This document shows positions 37,311 through 46,546 of a DNA stretch of 64,000 nt, one piece after another. Under the pieces are notes generated by a model, which ran no database searches, was not told the DNA's origin, and saw nothing but the letters and a program-made list of their open reading frames with translations. Made by a program: the position numbers and the translations under genes. The stretch comes from Actinoallomurus spadix (lineage in GTDB: Bacteria; Actinomycetota; Actinomycetes; Streptosporangiales; Streptosporangiaceae): assembly GCF_024055725.1 (NCBI RefSeq), contig NZ_JAMXMX010000011.1, forward strand, positions 124,001 to 188,000, in the 5' to 3' direction. The number at the start of each line of letters is the position of its first letter. Position 1 is the stretch's first letter.

Positions 37311-38330
37311 ATGACGGACCGCAACAGACCTCGCGTCGTCGTGGTGACGGGGGCGAGCGGGGGCATCGGACGCGCGGCGGCACGGGAGTTCGGCGCGCGC
37401 GGCGACAAGGTGGCCCTGCTGGCCCGGGGCGAGACCGGGCTGCGGGCCGCGGCGGAGGAGATCCGCGACGCCGGCGGGGAGGCACTGCCGATCCCCACCG
37501 ACGTCGCCGACTGGGAGCAGGTACGCGACGCCGCCGACCGCGTCGAGGAGGAGCTCGGCCCGATCGACGTGTGGGTGAACGTCGCGTTCAGCTCCGTGTT
37601 CGCCGAGTTCAAGGACATCGACCCCGCGGAGTTCAGGCGCACCACCGAGGTGACCTATCTGGGGTACGTCCACGGCACCAAGGCGGCGCTCGACCGGATG
37701 CTGCCGCGCGACCACGGCGTGATCGTGCAGACCGGGTCGGCGCTGGCCAAGCGCGGCATCCCGCTCCAGTCGGCGTACTGCGGCGCCAAACACGCGATCC
37801 AGGGGTTCCACGAGTCGCTGCGGACCGAGCTGCTGCACCGCAAGAGCAACGTCCGGGTGACGATCGTGCACATGCCGGCGGTCAACACCCCGCAGTTCGA
37901 CTGGGTGGAGAGCAAGCTGCCGAGGCACGCGCAGCCGGTCCCGCCGATCTACCAGCCGGAGGTCGCCGCGCGGGCGCTGGTGTACGCCGCCGACCACCCG
38001 AAACGCCGGGAGTACTGGGTGGGCGGCAGCACGGTGCTGACGCTGCTGGCCAACCGGATCGCCCCGGGCCTGCTCGACCGCTATCTCGCGCGGACCGGGT
38101 ACGACTCGCAGCAGACCGACCGGCCCCGCGACCCGCACCAGCCGGCGAACCTCTGGAAGCCCGCCGACGGCCCCGACGGTCACGACTTCGGCGCGCACGG
38201 CGACTTCGACGACAAGGCGCACCCGCGCAGCATCCAGACCTGGGCGGCGGAGCACCGCGGCCTGCTGGCCGTCGGCGCGGGGGCCGCGCTGGGCCTGACC
38301 GGCGCCGGACTCCTGCGGAACGGACGATGA
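37311..38330 (+). CDS. SDR oxidoreductase with C-terminal membrane anchor
   Basis: A 339-residue short-chain dehydrogenase of the kind often linked with stress and cell-envelope genes. Cofactor motif [23 protein letters not shown]-equivalent WVNVAFSS (non-canonical), catalytic Ser in [13 protein letters not shown] and the YxxxK motif in [15 protein letters not shown]. After the SDR domain (about 260 residues) there is a polar linker, then a hydrophobic helix at about 316-335 ([19 protein letters not shown]). I chose the ATG at 37311 after GAGGGGTGATGGG. Its stop overlaps the next gene by 4 bp. Confidence 0.9.
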   Translation: MTDRNRPRVVVVTGASGGIGRAAAREFGARGDKVALLARGETGLRAAAEEIRDAGGEALPIPTDVADWEQVRDAADRVEEELGPIDVWVNVAFSSVFAEFKDIDPAEFRRTTEVTYLGYVHGTKAALDRMLPRDHGVIVQTGSALAKRGIPLQSAYCGAKHAIQGFHESLRTELLHRKSNVRVTIVHMPAVNTPQFDWVESKLPRHAQPVPPIYQPEVAARALVYAADHPKRREYWVGGSTVLTLLANRIAPGLLDRYLARTGYDSQQTDRPRDPHQPANLWKPADGPDGHDFGAHGDFDDKAHPRSIQTWAAEHRGLLAVGAGAALGLTGAGLLRNGR

Positions 38331-38674
38331 CGACGCCGCTGAGGATTCAGCCGCTTGCGCGGCTGACGTGGGGCACGCTCCTGGTCACGGCGCCGGGCGC
38401 GGTCCTGCAGATGATCACCGGGCGGCCCGCCACGGCCTCGCAGCGGTGGGTGCTGCGCGTGCTCGGCGGCCGGCACGCCCTGCAGGCCGGAATCGACCTG
38501 GCCCGGCCGACCCCGACGGTGCTGCGGCTCGGCGCGGCGGTGGACCTGCTGCACGCGGCGACCTGCGCGGGCGCCGTGGCGTTCCTGCCGCTGTGGCGGC
38601 GCCCGGCCGCCGTGGACGGGACGGGCGCGCTCGTGCTCGCGGCGGGCGCGCTGGCCCACGCGCGGACCCGCTGA
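38327..38674 (+). CDS. Small hydrophobic protein downstream of SDR
   Basis: A 115-residue protein of unknown family with about three hydrophobic segments ([52 protein letters not shown]). It is translationally coupled to the membrane-anchored SDR (ATGA overlap), and such small proteins are often found with this type of SDR. It converges with hpnH with only 4 bp between the stop codons. Confidence 0.7.
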   Translation: MTTPLRIQPLARLTWGTLLVTAPGAVLQMITGRPATASQRWVLRVLGGRHALQAGIDLARPTPTVLRLGAAVDLLHAATCAGAVAFLPLWRRPAAVDGTGALVLAAGALAHARTR

Positions 38675-38678
38675 CCGC

Positions 38679-39683
38679 TCAGCCGCTGCGTACGGCGCGC
38701 AGCGTCTCCTTCAGCGAGGACAGGGTGGCGAACACGGCCGTGGGCTCGTAGCCGCAGTGCGCCATGCAGTTGGCGCAGCGGGGGTCGCGCCCGCGGCCGT
38801 AGGAGTCCCAGTCGGTCTCCTCGACCAGCTCCCGGTAGGTGCGGGCGTACCCGTCGGCCATCAGGTAACAGGGCCGCTGCCAGCCGAACAGCGAGTAGGA
38901 CGGGATCGCCCAGGCCGTGCACGGGAAGTCGACCCGGCCCTCGAGGAAGTCGAGGAAGAGCGGTGAGTGGTTGAAGCGCCAGCGCCGCCGGTTGCCGCCG
39001 GCGAACGCCTTCTGGAACAGCCGCGTCGTCTCCTCGACGCCCAGGAAGTGCTCCTGGTCGGGGGCCCTCTCGTAGGCGTACGCCGGGGAGATCATCATCT
39101 GGTCGACGGCCAGGTCGTCGTTCAGGTAGTTCAGCACGTCGATGACCGTCTGCGGGCTGTCGGTGCTGAAGAACGTCGTGTTCGTCGTCACCCGGAACCC
39201 GCGGCGCCGGCACTCCCGGACGGCGGCGACGGCCTCGTCGAACACGCCCTCCTTGCACACCGAGGCGTCGTGGCGCTCGCGCAGGCCGTCGATGTGCACC
39301 GTCCACGCGAAGTACGGCGACGGCTCGAACTGGTCGAGCTTCTTGGGGATGAGCAGCGCGTTGGTGCAGAGGAAGACGTACTTCTTGCAGGCGACGAGTT
39401 CGCGGACCATCCGGCCGATCTGCGGGTGCATGAGCGGTTCACCGCCCGCGATCGACACCATCGGCGCCCCGCACTCCTCCACGGCGGCCACCGCCTGCTC
39501 GACGGGCATGCGCCGGCGCAGCACGTCGGCGGGGTGCTGGATCTTGCCGCAGCCCGCGCAGGCGAGGTTGCACGCGAACAGCGGTTCCAGCTCCACGAGC
39601 AGCGGGAATCTCCGCACGCGCCGCAGCCGGCGCCCCAGGATGTACGCGCCGATGCGCAGGCTCTGCCGGACCGGCATGCTCAT
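38679..39683 (-). CDS. hpnH: Adenosyl-hopene transferase HpnH (radical SAM)
   Basis: A 334-residue radical SAM enzyme that adds the 5'-deoxyadenosyl group to hopene (diploptene) to start C35 hopanoid side-chain synthesis. The cluster motif is CNLACAGCGK (Cx3Cx2C) near residue 38; SIAGGEPLMHPQIGRM is the GGEP motif, and the C-terminal cysteines are in DPRCANCMAHCGYEP (SPASM-like DUF3463). Length and sequence are normal for HpnH. The ATG overlaps the hpnG stop by 4 bp. Last gene of the hopanoid operon. Confidence 0.96.
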   Translation of the reverse strand: MSMPVRQSLRIGAYILGRRLRRVRRFPLLVELEPLFACNLACAGCGKIQHPADVLRRRMPVEQAVAAVEECGAPMVSIAGGEPLMHPQIGRMVRELVACKKYVFLCTNALLIPKKLDQFEPSPYFAWTVHIDGLRERHDASVCKEGVFDEAVAAVRECRRRGFRVTTNTTFFSTDSPQTVIDVLNYLNDDLAVDQMMISPAYAYERAPDQEHFLGVEETTRLFQKAFAGGNRRRWRFNHSPLFLDFLEGRVDFPCTAWAIPSYSLFGWQRPCYLMADGYARTYRELVEETDWDSYGRGRDPRCANCMAHCGYEPTAVFATLSSLKETLRAVRSG

Positions 39684-40270
39684 GCCCCGCCCTCCTTCGT
39701 GATTCCCGCCCAGGCGACCAGGACCGGGGCGACGCGGCGCAGCCGGCTCCGGGCGATGAGGACGCGGCGTACGGTGCCGGGCCGCAGGAGCGGCAGGGCC
39801 GGGGTGTCGACGATGACGCGCACGGCGACGAAGGGCGTTCCGGTCGCGGCCTCGGCGAGCGGCCCGGTCTCCATGTCGACGGCGCGGACGCCGGCGGCCG
39901 CGAGGCGCAGCCGCTCCCCGCCGGTGACGAGGCGCGGCGAGGTGAACAGCGGCCCCGTGCGCGGGTTCAGGCCCGCCAGCGTCAGGCGTTCGGCGATCGG
40001 GCGGGCCGCCGCGCACGGGATGACCCGCTCGCCGAACCGCACCTCGGTCGCCACGAGCACGTCGCCGGGGCTCAGCCCGCGGTCGAGCGCGCCGCCGAAT
40101 CCGGTGATCGCGAGGGCGGCGTGCTCGGGCAGCCGGGCGGCCGCGCGGGCGGCGCGGCGCGGCCCGAGGCCGGTCCGGACGACGCGGACGTCGCGCGCGG
40201 ACGACGGCACCCCGCGCCGTACGGCCCGCCGCTCGACGCGCAGCGCGGTGCAGATCACCAGCCCGCTCAC
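39680..40270 (-). CDS. hpnG: Hopanoid-associated phosphorylase HpnG
   Basis: A 196-residue nucleoside-phosphorylase-like enzyme that removes adenine from adenosylhopane, giving ribosylhopane. Visible are the start LVICTALRVERRAVRRGVP, the phosphate loop ITGFGGALDRGLSPGDVLVA, and AVDMETGPLAEAATGTPFVA, where the MExE-like motif of purine phosphorylases appears as DMET. The GTG at 40270 overlaps the squalene-hopene cyclase stop by 4 bp. Its order before hpnH matches hopanoid clusters in other bacteria. Confidence 0.9.
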   Translation of the reverse strand: MSGLVICTALRVERRAVRRGVPSSARDVRVVRTGLGPRRAARAAARLPEHAALAITGFGGALDRGLSPGDVLVATEVRFGERVIPCAAARPIAERLTLAGLNPRTGPLFTSPRLVTGGERLRLAAAGVRAVDMETGPLAEAATGTPFVAVRVIVDTPALPLLRPGTVRRVLIARSRLRRVAPVLVAWAGITKEGGA

Positions 40271-42198
40271 GGTCCCTCCGCGAGACCGGCCGCCGAACCG
40301 GCCGCGGTGTCCTCCGCGGCGGCGTCCGCGCGCAGGTAGCGGCCGAGGGCGCTGATCGGGAAGACGAGCCGGTACAGGTGATAGTTGATGTAGAAGTCGC
40401 CGGGGAAGCCGGTCCCGGTGAAGTAGGGCTCGTCCCACGTGCCGTCCGCGCGCTGGGCGCCGACGAGCCACGCCACCCCGCGTTCGACCGCCGCCGAGCG
40501 CTCCCCCGCCGCCAGGAGCCCGATGAGCGCCCAGGCGGTCTGGGACGGGGTGGAGTGCCCGCGCCCGATCCAGGCCGGATCGCGGTAGGACCGCAGGTCC
40601 TCGCCCCAGCCGCCGTCGTCGTTCTGGTGACGTTCGAGCCAGGCGACGGCCCGCCGGACGCAGGGCCGCTGCGGGCGCACGCCGGCCGCGACCAGGGCGG
40701 GCAGCACGGCCCCGGTGCCGTACACGTGGTTGGCGCCCCAGCGGCCGAACCAGGAGCCGTCCGGCTCCTGGGCCTCCAGCAGCCAGACGACGGCCCGGCG
40801 CAGGACGTCCTCGTACTCCGTGGGGCGCTCGTGCGCCAGCGCCTCGACGACGTGCGCGGTGACGTCGGCGGACGGCGGGTCGATCACGGCGCCGAAGTCG
40901 CAGAACGGCAGGCGGAGGCACAGCTCACGGGTGTTGTCGGCGTCGAACGCGGCGAACCCGCCGTCGCGGGACGCCATCCCGGCCATCCAGCGCAGCCCCC
41001 GGTCGATCGCCGGTCCGGCGCCCGGGTGCGCGACCCGGCGCAGCCCGAGGATCACCTCGGCGGTGTCATCGGTGTCCGGATAGCCGTCGTTGTCGAACTC
41101 GAACGCCCAGCCGCCCGGCGGCAGCGACGGCCGCCGTACGGCCCAGTCGCCGGGGCCCCTGACCTCCTCGTCGAGCAGCCATCCGGCGGCCCGTACGAGC
41201 GCGGGCTGGTCGCCGGGCACGCCGGCGTCGCGCAGCGCGTTGACGGCCAGCGCGGTGTCCCACACCGGCGACTGGCACGCCTCCAGGCGGCGGCCCCGCT
41301 CGTCGCGGATCGTGAACCGCTCGAGCCCGGCCAGGCCCCGGCGCATGACGGGGTGGTCCACCTCGTAGCCGCACAGGTGGAGGGCGATGAGCGAGTACAC
41401 CCACGGCGGCTGGATGCCGCCCCAGGAGCCGTCCGGCTCCTGCCGGGCGACGATCCACTCGGCGGCGCGGCGCAGGGCCGCGCGCCGCAGGCCGGGCACG
41501 GGCCGCCGCTCGTAGCGGTGCAGCGCGCGGTCGAGGGCGCCGAAGAACCCCTCCCAGCCGAACCGGGGCCCGCGGCGCGGCCTGCGGCCGGTGCGCAGTT
41601 CGTCCAGGTCGAATGGCAGGGGCCGGACCGGGCGCCGCGCGCTCACGATGGTCAGCGGCACCACCGTCTGCCGGGCCCAGCACGCCCAGTCGTAGACGTT
41701 GAGCGGGAACCACGGTGGCAGGAACACCAGCTCGGGCGGCATGACCGGCAGGTCCGTCCACGGCCACTGCCCGAACAGCGCCAGCCAGATGCGGGTGAAG
41801 ACCCGGCTGGCCTCGATTCCGCCGTGCCGGCGCGCGAAGGCGGCGGCGGCGCGCATGTGCGGGGCGTCGGCGGGGTCGCCGGCCAGGCGCAGCGCCGTGT
41901 ACGCCTCGATGGTGGTGGACAGGTCACCGGGTCCCTCGTGGAAGTTGGCCCACGAGCCGTCCGCGCGCTGCTCGGAGCGGATCCAGCGGGCGGCCTCGGC
42001 GGTGTCGCCGGCGTCGCGGACGCCGAGGAACTCCCGCAGCAGCAGGTCCTCGGCGTCCATCGTGACGTTCGTCTGCAGCTCGGCCTTCCACCATCCCTCC
42101 CCGGCCTGCAGGCCGAGGAGGTGGTCGCAGGCCGCCTTGAGCGCGGCGTCGGCCCGAAGGGCGACGCCGTCGACGGCGGTACGGGTGTCTGTGCTCAC
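40267..42198 (-). CDS. shc: Squalene-hopene cyclase
   Basis: A 643-residue membrane-associated class II triterpene cyclase that converts squalene to hopene/hopanol. The proton-donor motif DTDD lies near residue 376 (in YPDTDDTAEV), and repeated QW motifs are visible: QEPDGSWGGIQPPWVYSLIA, QEPDGSWFGRWGANHVYGTG, QNDDGGWGEDL and QRADGTWDEPYF. Length is normal. The GTG at 42198 directly follows the polyprenyl synthase stop. The C-terminal tail is Ala-rich. Also called hpnF in hopanoid nomenclature. Confidence 0.97.
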   Translation of the reverse strand: MSTDTRTAVDGVALRADAALKAACDHLLGLQAGEGWWKAELQTNVTMDAEDLLLREFLGVRDAGDTAEAARWIRSEQRADGSWANFHEGPGDLSTTIEAYTALRLAGDPADAPHMRAAAAFARRHGGIEASRVFTRIWLALFGQWPWTDLPVMPPELVFLPPWFPLNVYDWACWARQTVVPLTIVSARRPVRPLPFDLDELRTGRRPRRGPRFGWEGFFGALDRALHRYERRPVPGLRRAALRRAAEWIVARQEPDGSWGGIQPPWVYSLIALHLCGYEVDHPVMRRGLAGLERFTIRDERGRRLEACQSPVWDTALAVNALRDAGVPGDQPALVRAAGWLLDEEVRGPGDWAVRRPSLPPGGWAFEFDNDGYPDTDDTAEVILGLRRVAHPGAGPAIDRGLRWMAGMASRDGGFAAFDADNTRELCLRLPFCDFGAVIDPPSADVTAHVVEALAHERPTEYEDVLRRAVVWLLEAQEPDGSWFGRWGANHVYGTGAVLPALVAAGVRPQRPCVRRAVAWLERHQNDDGGWGEDLRSYRDPAWIGRGHSTPSQTAWALIGLLAAGERSAAVERGVAWLVGAQRADGTWDEPYFTGTGFPGDFYINYHLYRLVFPISALGRYLRADAAAEDTAAGSAAGLAEGP

Positions 42199-43212
42199 TC
42201 AGTGGTCCCGGGATGCGATGAAACGGATGATCTCCCCGAACTCCTCGCGGACGCCGCGGGGCAGGTCGAGGGCCGCGAGCTGGCGCTCGGCCGCGTCGAG
42301 CCGGTGCTCGGCCTCGGCCTCCGCCCACGCGCGCCCGCCCGCCTCCTCGACGAGCCGGGCGGCCTCGGCCAGCTCGGGCTCCGACAGCGGGTCCGGCTGG
42401 GCGAGGAGCTTGGCGAGGCGCTCACCGGCGGTCGTCCCGCTGGTGATGGCGGCGACGACCGGCAGGCTCTTCTTGCGCGCCCGCAGGTCGGCCAGGACCG
42501 GTTTGCCGGTGACCTCCGGCGCGCCCCAGATGCCGAGCAGGTCGTCGGCGAGCTGGAAGGCCAGGCCCGCCTGCGCGCCGAACGCCGCGAGCGCCGCGAC
42601 GAGGTGCGCGGGACCCTCGGCGACCATCGCGCCGATCGAACAGGAGCAGGCGAGCAGCGAGCCGGTCTTGTCCGCCGACATGCGGCGGCACTCCTCCAGG
42701 CTCACCTCGGGCCGCCCCTCGAACTCCAGGTCCGAGGCCTGCCCGGCGATGAGGCGCTGGGTGGCGGCGGCCAGCCCCCGCGCCGCCCACACGCCGCCGC
42801 GCGTGCCCTGTTCGAGGAGGAGCTCCCCGGCCAGGACCAGCAGCGCGTCGCCGGCGAGCATCGCGGCCGACCGGCCGAACACGGTCCAGGCGGATGGCCG
42901 GTGCCGGCGGACGCGGTCGCCGTCCATGATGTCGTCGTGCAGCAGCGAGAACGCGTGCACGAGCTCCACGGCGGCGGCGGCCGGCAGGCACGACCCGACG
43001 TCGGCGCCCGCCGCGCGGGCCGACAGGATCGCCAGCGCCGGCCGCAGCGCCTTGCCGCCCGGCGTGGCGGGCCGGCCGTACGGGTCGCTCCAGCCGAGGT
43101 GGTACCCCGCGACGCGGGCGGTCAGCGGGTCGAGGCGCGCCACGGCGTCGCGGAGCACCGGTTCGACGAGCGAGCGGGCGCCGGCGACCGACGGCGGGGC
43201 GGGCGCCGTCAT
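42199..43212 (-). CDS. Polyprenyl diphosphate synthase (farnesyl/geranylgeranyl type)
   Basis: A 337-residue trans-prenyltransferase. The first Asp-rich motif is LLHDDIMDGDRVRRHRPSAW (DDxxD), the second AFQLADDLLGIWGAPEVTGK (DDxxG type), with GGKALRPALAILSARAAG as the conserved KxxR region. Within a hopanoid operon it should supply farnesyl diphosphate for presqualene diphosphate synthesis, though geranylgeranyl production is possible. The ATG at 43212 overlaps the hpnE stop by 4 bp. Confidence 0.93.
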   Translation of the reverse strand: MTAPAPPSVAGARSLVEPVLRDAVARLDPLTARVAGYHLGWSDPYGRPATPGGKALRPALAILSARAAGADVGSCLPAAAAVELVHAFSLLHDDIMDGDRVRRHRPSAWTVFGRSAAMLAGDALLVLAGELLLEQGTRGGVWAARGLAAATQRLIAGQASDLEFEGRPEVSLEECRRMSADKTGSLLACSCSIGAMVAEGPAHLVAALAAFGAQAGLAFQLADDLLGIWGAPEVTGKPVLADLRARKKSLPVVAAITSGTTAGERLAKLLAQPDPLSEPELAEAARLVEEAGGRAWAEAEAEHRLDAAERQLAALDLPRGVREEFGEIIRFIASRDH

Positions 43213-44528
43213 GAGGCGCCTCCCGCCAGGTGGCTCCGGACCAGACGGGCGGCGGTGAGTCCGCTGCGCACGGCTCCCTCCATCGTGTCGGGCCAGCCCG
43301 TGTCGGTCCACGAGCCGGCGAGGTACAGCCCGGGCCACCGTGTGGCGGGTCCGGGCCGGAGTGCGCCGCTGCCGGGCGCCTGGCGGAAGGTCGCGCGGCG
43401 TTCCCGGGTGACGAAGAAGTCGCGCAGCCGGGCGTTCCGTGCCGCGGGGAACAGCTGTTCCAGCGCCGGGACGAACTCCGCGCGGAGCTTGGCGGTCGGT
43501 TCGTCGATCCAGCGGTCCGCCGCCGACACCGAGACGGCGAGGTACTGGCCGGCGCGGACGCCGGAGGCGCGGGTCCGGTCGAAGACCCACTGCACGGGCG
43601 AGTCGACGACGGCCGCGAACGGCAGATCGGTGACCGGCCGTTCGTAGTGGAGGTGGACGTTCACGATCGGGCTCTCGCCGAGGCCCGCCCAGCGTTCCCG
43701 GTCCGGGACGGCGTCCCACGGCACGAGGTGCGCGGCCTGCCGGTGCGGGGTCGCGACGATGACGGCGGCCGCGTCGATCCGCTCGCCGTCCACGACGAGC
43801 ACCGGTCCGGGCTCGATGGCGGTGACCTTGGCGGCCAGCCGTACACGGCCGCCCCGTTCCCGGATCGCGAGCTGGGCGGCGGCGCCGTGCAGGTCGCCGA
43901 GGGGCACGGCGGGCACGCCGAGGTCGGCGGCGTCCGCCCGGCCCAGCAGGGCGGTGCGGAACACCATCGCGGCCGGGCCCAGGGCCGCCTCCTCCACGCC
44001 GATGTTCAGGGCGGCGACGGCGAACAGCTCCCACAGGGCCCGCCGCGCCGTGTCACGCTGCCCGTGGGCGGCCAGCCAGTCCCCCAGGCCGATCCCGTCG
44101 AGGCCCGGGTCGGCGGGATCGAGACGGCGCAGGGCGAGCGCGCAGCGCACGGCGCGCAGCCGGTCGGCCGGGCGGAGCAGCGAGTAGGCCGCCAGGGCCG
44201 GCATCAGGTGCAGCGGCCCCGGAAGCGCCGCGCGCCGGAGCCGGCCGGGCCGCCCGGCGGGAGTGAGGACCCGCAGGTCGAACCGGTCCTGGAGCCGGAC
44301 CCGGTCGGTGACGCCGAGCCGGTCGAGCAGGCCGCGGTAGGCGGTGCAGCAGCGCAGGAAGACGTGCTGGCCGTTGTCGACGACGAGCCCGTCCCGCTCG
44401 AACGAGTGGGTGGCGCCGCCCAGCCGGGGACGCGCCTCGTACACCGTGACCGGGAGACCGGCCTCGCCGAGCGCGAGCGCGGCGGTGATGCCCGCCAGGC
44501 CGCCGCCGACGACCGCGATCGGCGTCAT
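43209..44528 (-). CDS. hpnE: Hydroxysqualene dehydroxylase HpnE
   Basis: A 439-residue FAD-dependent amine-oxidase-fold enzyme that reduces hydroxysqualene to squalene. The FAD motif is IAVVGGGLAGITAALALGEA, with VYEARPRLGGATHSFERDGL and DNGQHVFLRCCTAYRGLLDR, and the C-terminal WPGLYLAGSWTDTGWPDTME. I took the ATG at 44528, where the homologous N-terminus begins. An in-frame GTG at 44660 overlaps the hpnD stop in the same GTGA fashion as the rest of the operon and would add 44 Pro/Arg-rich residues; that start is a real alternative. Confidence 0.93.
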   Translation of the reverse strand: MTPIAVVGGGLAGITAALALGEAGLPVTVYEARPRLGGATHSFERDGLVVDNGQHVFLRCCTAYRGLLDRLGVTDRVRLQDRFDLRVLTPAGRPGRLRRAALPGPLHLMPALAAYSLLRPADRLRAVRCALALRRLDPADPGLDGIGLGDWLAAHGQRDTARRALWELFAVAALNIGVEEAALGPAAMVFRTALLGRADAADLGVPAVPLGDLHGAAAQLAIRERGGRVRLAAKVTAIEPGPVLVVDGERIDAAAVIVATPHRQAAHLVPWDAVPDRERWAGLGESPIVNVHLHYERPVTDLPFAAVVDSPVQWVFDRTRASGVRAGQYLAVSVSAADRWIDEPTAKLRAEFVPALEQLFPAARNARLRDFFVTRERRATFRQAPGSGALRPGPATRWPGLYLAGSWTDTGWPDTMEGAVRSGLTAARLVRSHLAGGAS

Positions 44529-44656
44529 CGGCCCGCGGCGGCCCGGCGGACGCACCGGCCGCCGGGCCGCCGACGGCGCCGGCCGGTCGGCGCGGCCCGT
44601 CGCGGGCCACCCGCCCAGGCCGGGCGCCTCCGGCCGGCGGTCCAGCACCGACGGGT

Positions 44657-45514
44657 TCACCGGCCGGCCCCCACCAGGGCACGGGCCGCGACCATCGCCT
44701 TCTCCCAGGTCGGCAGGGCCGAGCGGGCGGCCAGCGCGGCGGTCGGGTCGGCGGCGATCCGCTCGAGCAGCGACTGGTAGATGCCGGCCATCGCCGCCGT
44801 GCAGGCCGCGCTGCGCCGGTCCAGCAGGGGCAGCAGCCGCAGGCCGCGCAGGTACCAGCCGCGGGCCCGGTCGGCCTCGAACCGCAGCAGGGCCGCCAGC
44901 CGGTCCGGCGGGTCGGTGAAGGCGCCGTCGCCGTCGAGGCCGAGCGTGCACCCGAACCGGTCCAGGTCCTCGGCCGGGAGGTAGATCCGCCCGATCAGGC
45001 GGTCCTCCCGTACGTCCCGCAGGATGTTGGTGAGCTGCAGGGCGATGCCGAGGGAGTCGGCCAGCGGCGCGGCGGCCTCGACGTCGTCGGCGCCGAAGAC
45101 GCCGAGCGAGAGGCGCCCCACCGACCCGGCGACGCTGCGGCAGTACGTGACGACGTCCTCCGCGCGGGCGTACGTCGTGCCGCGCACGTCGGAGGCGCAC
45201 CCGTCGATGAGCTCGTCGAACGCCGTCAGGGGGATGGGCAGGCGGCGGGCGGCATCCCGGAGGGCGACCAGCACGGGGTCGCCGGGGTCGGGCGCGCGGC
45301 GGTGCAGGGCGGCGCGCTCCTCCTCCAGGCGCGCGAGCCGCCGGTGGGCGGGCCCGTCGCCGTCCCCGATGTCGTCGATCCGGCGGGCGAAGGCGTAGAC
45401 GGCGCTGAGCGCGCGGCGCTTCGGCCCCGGCAGCAGCCGGATGCCGTAGGAGAAGTTGCGGGCCTGTGTGCGGACGATCTGCTCACAGCTTCGATAGGCG
45501 TCGGATACGCTCAC
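44657..45514 (-). CDS. hpnD: Presqualene diphosphate synthase HpnD
   Basis: A 285-residue squalene/phytoene-synthase-fold enzyme joining two farnesyl diphosphates to presqualene diphosphate. First Asp-rich motif AVYAFARRIDDIGDGDG near residue 46, second LTNILRDVREDRLIGRIYLP near 163; start region RTQARNFSYGIRLLPGPKRR is typical of HpnD. It follows hpnC by 4 bp and precedes hpnE. Together hpnCDE make squalene without a classic squalene synthase. Confidence 0.95.
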   Translation of the reverse strand: MSVSDAYRSCEQIVRTQARNFSYGIRLLPGPKRRALSAVYAFARRIDDIGDGDGPAHRRLARLEEERAALHRRAPDPGDPVLVALRDAARRLPIPLTAFDELIDGCASDVRGTTYARAEDVVTYCRSVAGSVGRLSLGVFGADDVEAAAPLADSLGIALQLTNILRDVREDRLIGRIYLPAEDLDRFGCTLGLDGDGAFTDPPDRLAALLRFEADRARGWYLRGLRLLPLLDRRSAACTAAMAGIYQSLLERIAADPTAALAARSALPTWEKAMVAARALVGAGR

Positions 45515-45518
45515 CGGC

Positions 45519-46349
45519 TCACCTTCCTGTCGCGAGGACGCGCAGCCACGTCGTCAGCAGCCGCGTCCGCCGGGGGCGGACGGCCCGGCCGAGGACGTCG
45601 TGGTCCGCGGCCACGAGCGCGGTGATCGTGGCGCGGCCGCCCGCGATGTAGCCGGCCACGGCGACCCGCGCCGGGCCGGTCAGCTCCGAGACCAGGCCGG
45701 TCCCGGCGTCCAGGAGCGCGCCGGCCCGGGTCGTCTGCAGGGCGATCGTGCGGCGGAGCCGGTCCGGGGTGGTCGCGCGGGCGAAGTCGTCGTCCGTGCA
45801 GCCGAACCGGCGCAGGTCGGCGCCGGGCAGGTAGACACGGCCCCGCGTGTAGTCCTCGCCGACGTCCTGGCAGTGCTCGATCACCTGCAGCGCCGAGCAG
45901 ACCTGGTCGGAGAGGGCGCAGCGCCGCCGGTCGGCGACGCCGAACACGTGCAGGACGATGTGGCCCACGGGGTTCGCGGACAGCTCGCAGTAGCCGAGCA
46001 GGTCCTCGAAGCTCTCGTAGCGGGTGACGGCCTGGTCGCGCCGCCCGGCCCGGATCAGCCGCCGGAACGGCTCGTCGGGGATGGCGAACTCGCTGACGGT
46101 CCGCTTCAGCGCCCCGACGGCCGGCACCCGCGCGGCGCGCCCGGCGTAGAGACGTGCCAGGTCGTCCTCGACGACGTCCAGCAGGCGGAGCCGGTCGGCC
46201 GGCGGGGCCTCGTCTCCGATGTCGTCGATGAACCGGGCGAAGCCGTACACCGCCATCAGGTGTCGGCGGTACCCGCGCGGCAGCAGCCGCGACGCCACCG
46301 GGAAATTCTCCCGGCGCGCTTTGTATATGACACCCTCTGCCGATGACAC
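45519..46349 (-). CDS. hpnC: Hydroxysqualene synthase HpnC
   Basis: The second squalene-synthase-fold protein, converting presqualene diphosphate to hydroxysqualene. The diagnostic start is RRENFPVASRLLPRGYRRHL; Asp-rich motifs are FARFIDDIGDE and EHCQDVGEDYTRGRVYLPGA. In the second motif HCQD replaces the NxxxD of HpnD, as usual for HpnC. I chose the GTG at 46349 (276 residues), since homology begins soon after. A TTG/GTG pair at 46412/46409 would add about 20 residues without similarity. It heads the hopanoid operon; its promoter must lie in 46350-46546. Confidence 0.92.
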   Translation of the reverse strand: MSSAEGVIYKARRENFPVASRLLPRGYRRHLMAVYGFARFIDDIGDEAPPADRLRLLDVVEDDLARLYAGRAARVPAVGALKRTVSEFAIPDEPFRRLIRAGRRDQAVTRYESFEDLLGYCELSANPVGHIVLHVFGVADRRRCALSDQVCSALQVIEHCQDVGEDYTRGRVYLPGADLRRFGCTDDDFARATTPDRLRRTIALQTTRAGALLDAGTGLVSELTGPARVAVAGYIAGGRATITALVAADHDVLGRAVRPRRTRLLTTWLRVLATGR

Positions 46350-46546
46350 GGCTTCACGATTTCCCTGGGGAGGCGACGTAAACGACTGGGCGGCCGATAA
46401 CAGCCGCACCAAACCTCATATCGACGATGATTTGACTGTTCAGGGATCCGTCGGTTGCTCTCATCAGGGAGAACTCATACTGACGACCACTGACGACGCC
46501 GCCGTCGGCATGTGGAAAAGGCCCGCCAACAAGGACCCACGGAACC

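Noticed and set aside
40378-43647. A 1089-codon open frame antisense to the hopanoid genes
   Set aside because: It is a shadow of shc, the polyprenyl synthase and hpnE, which carry clear catalytic motifs on the minus strand.
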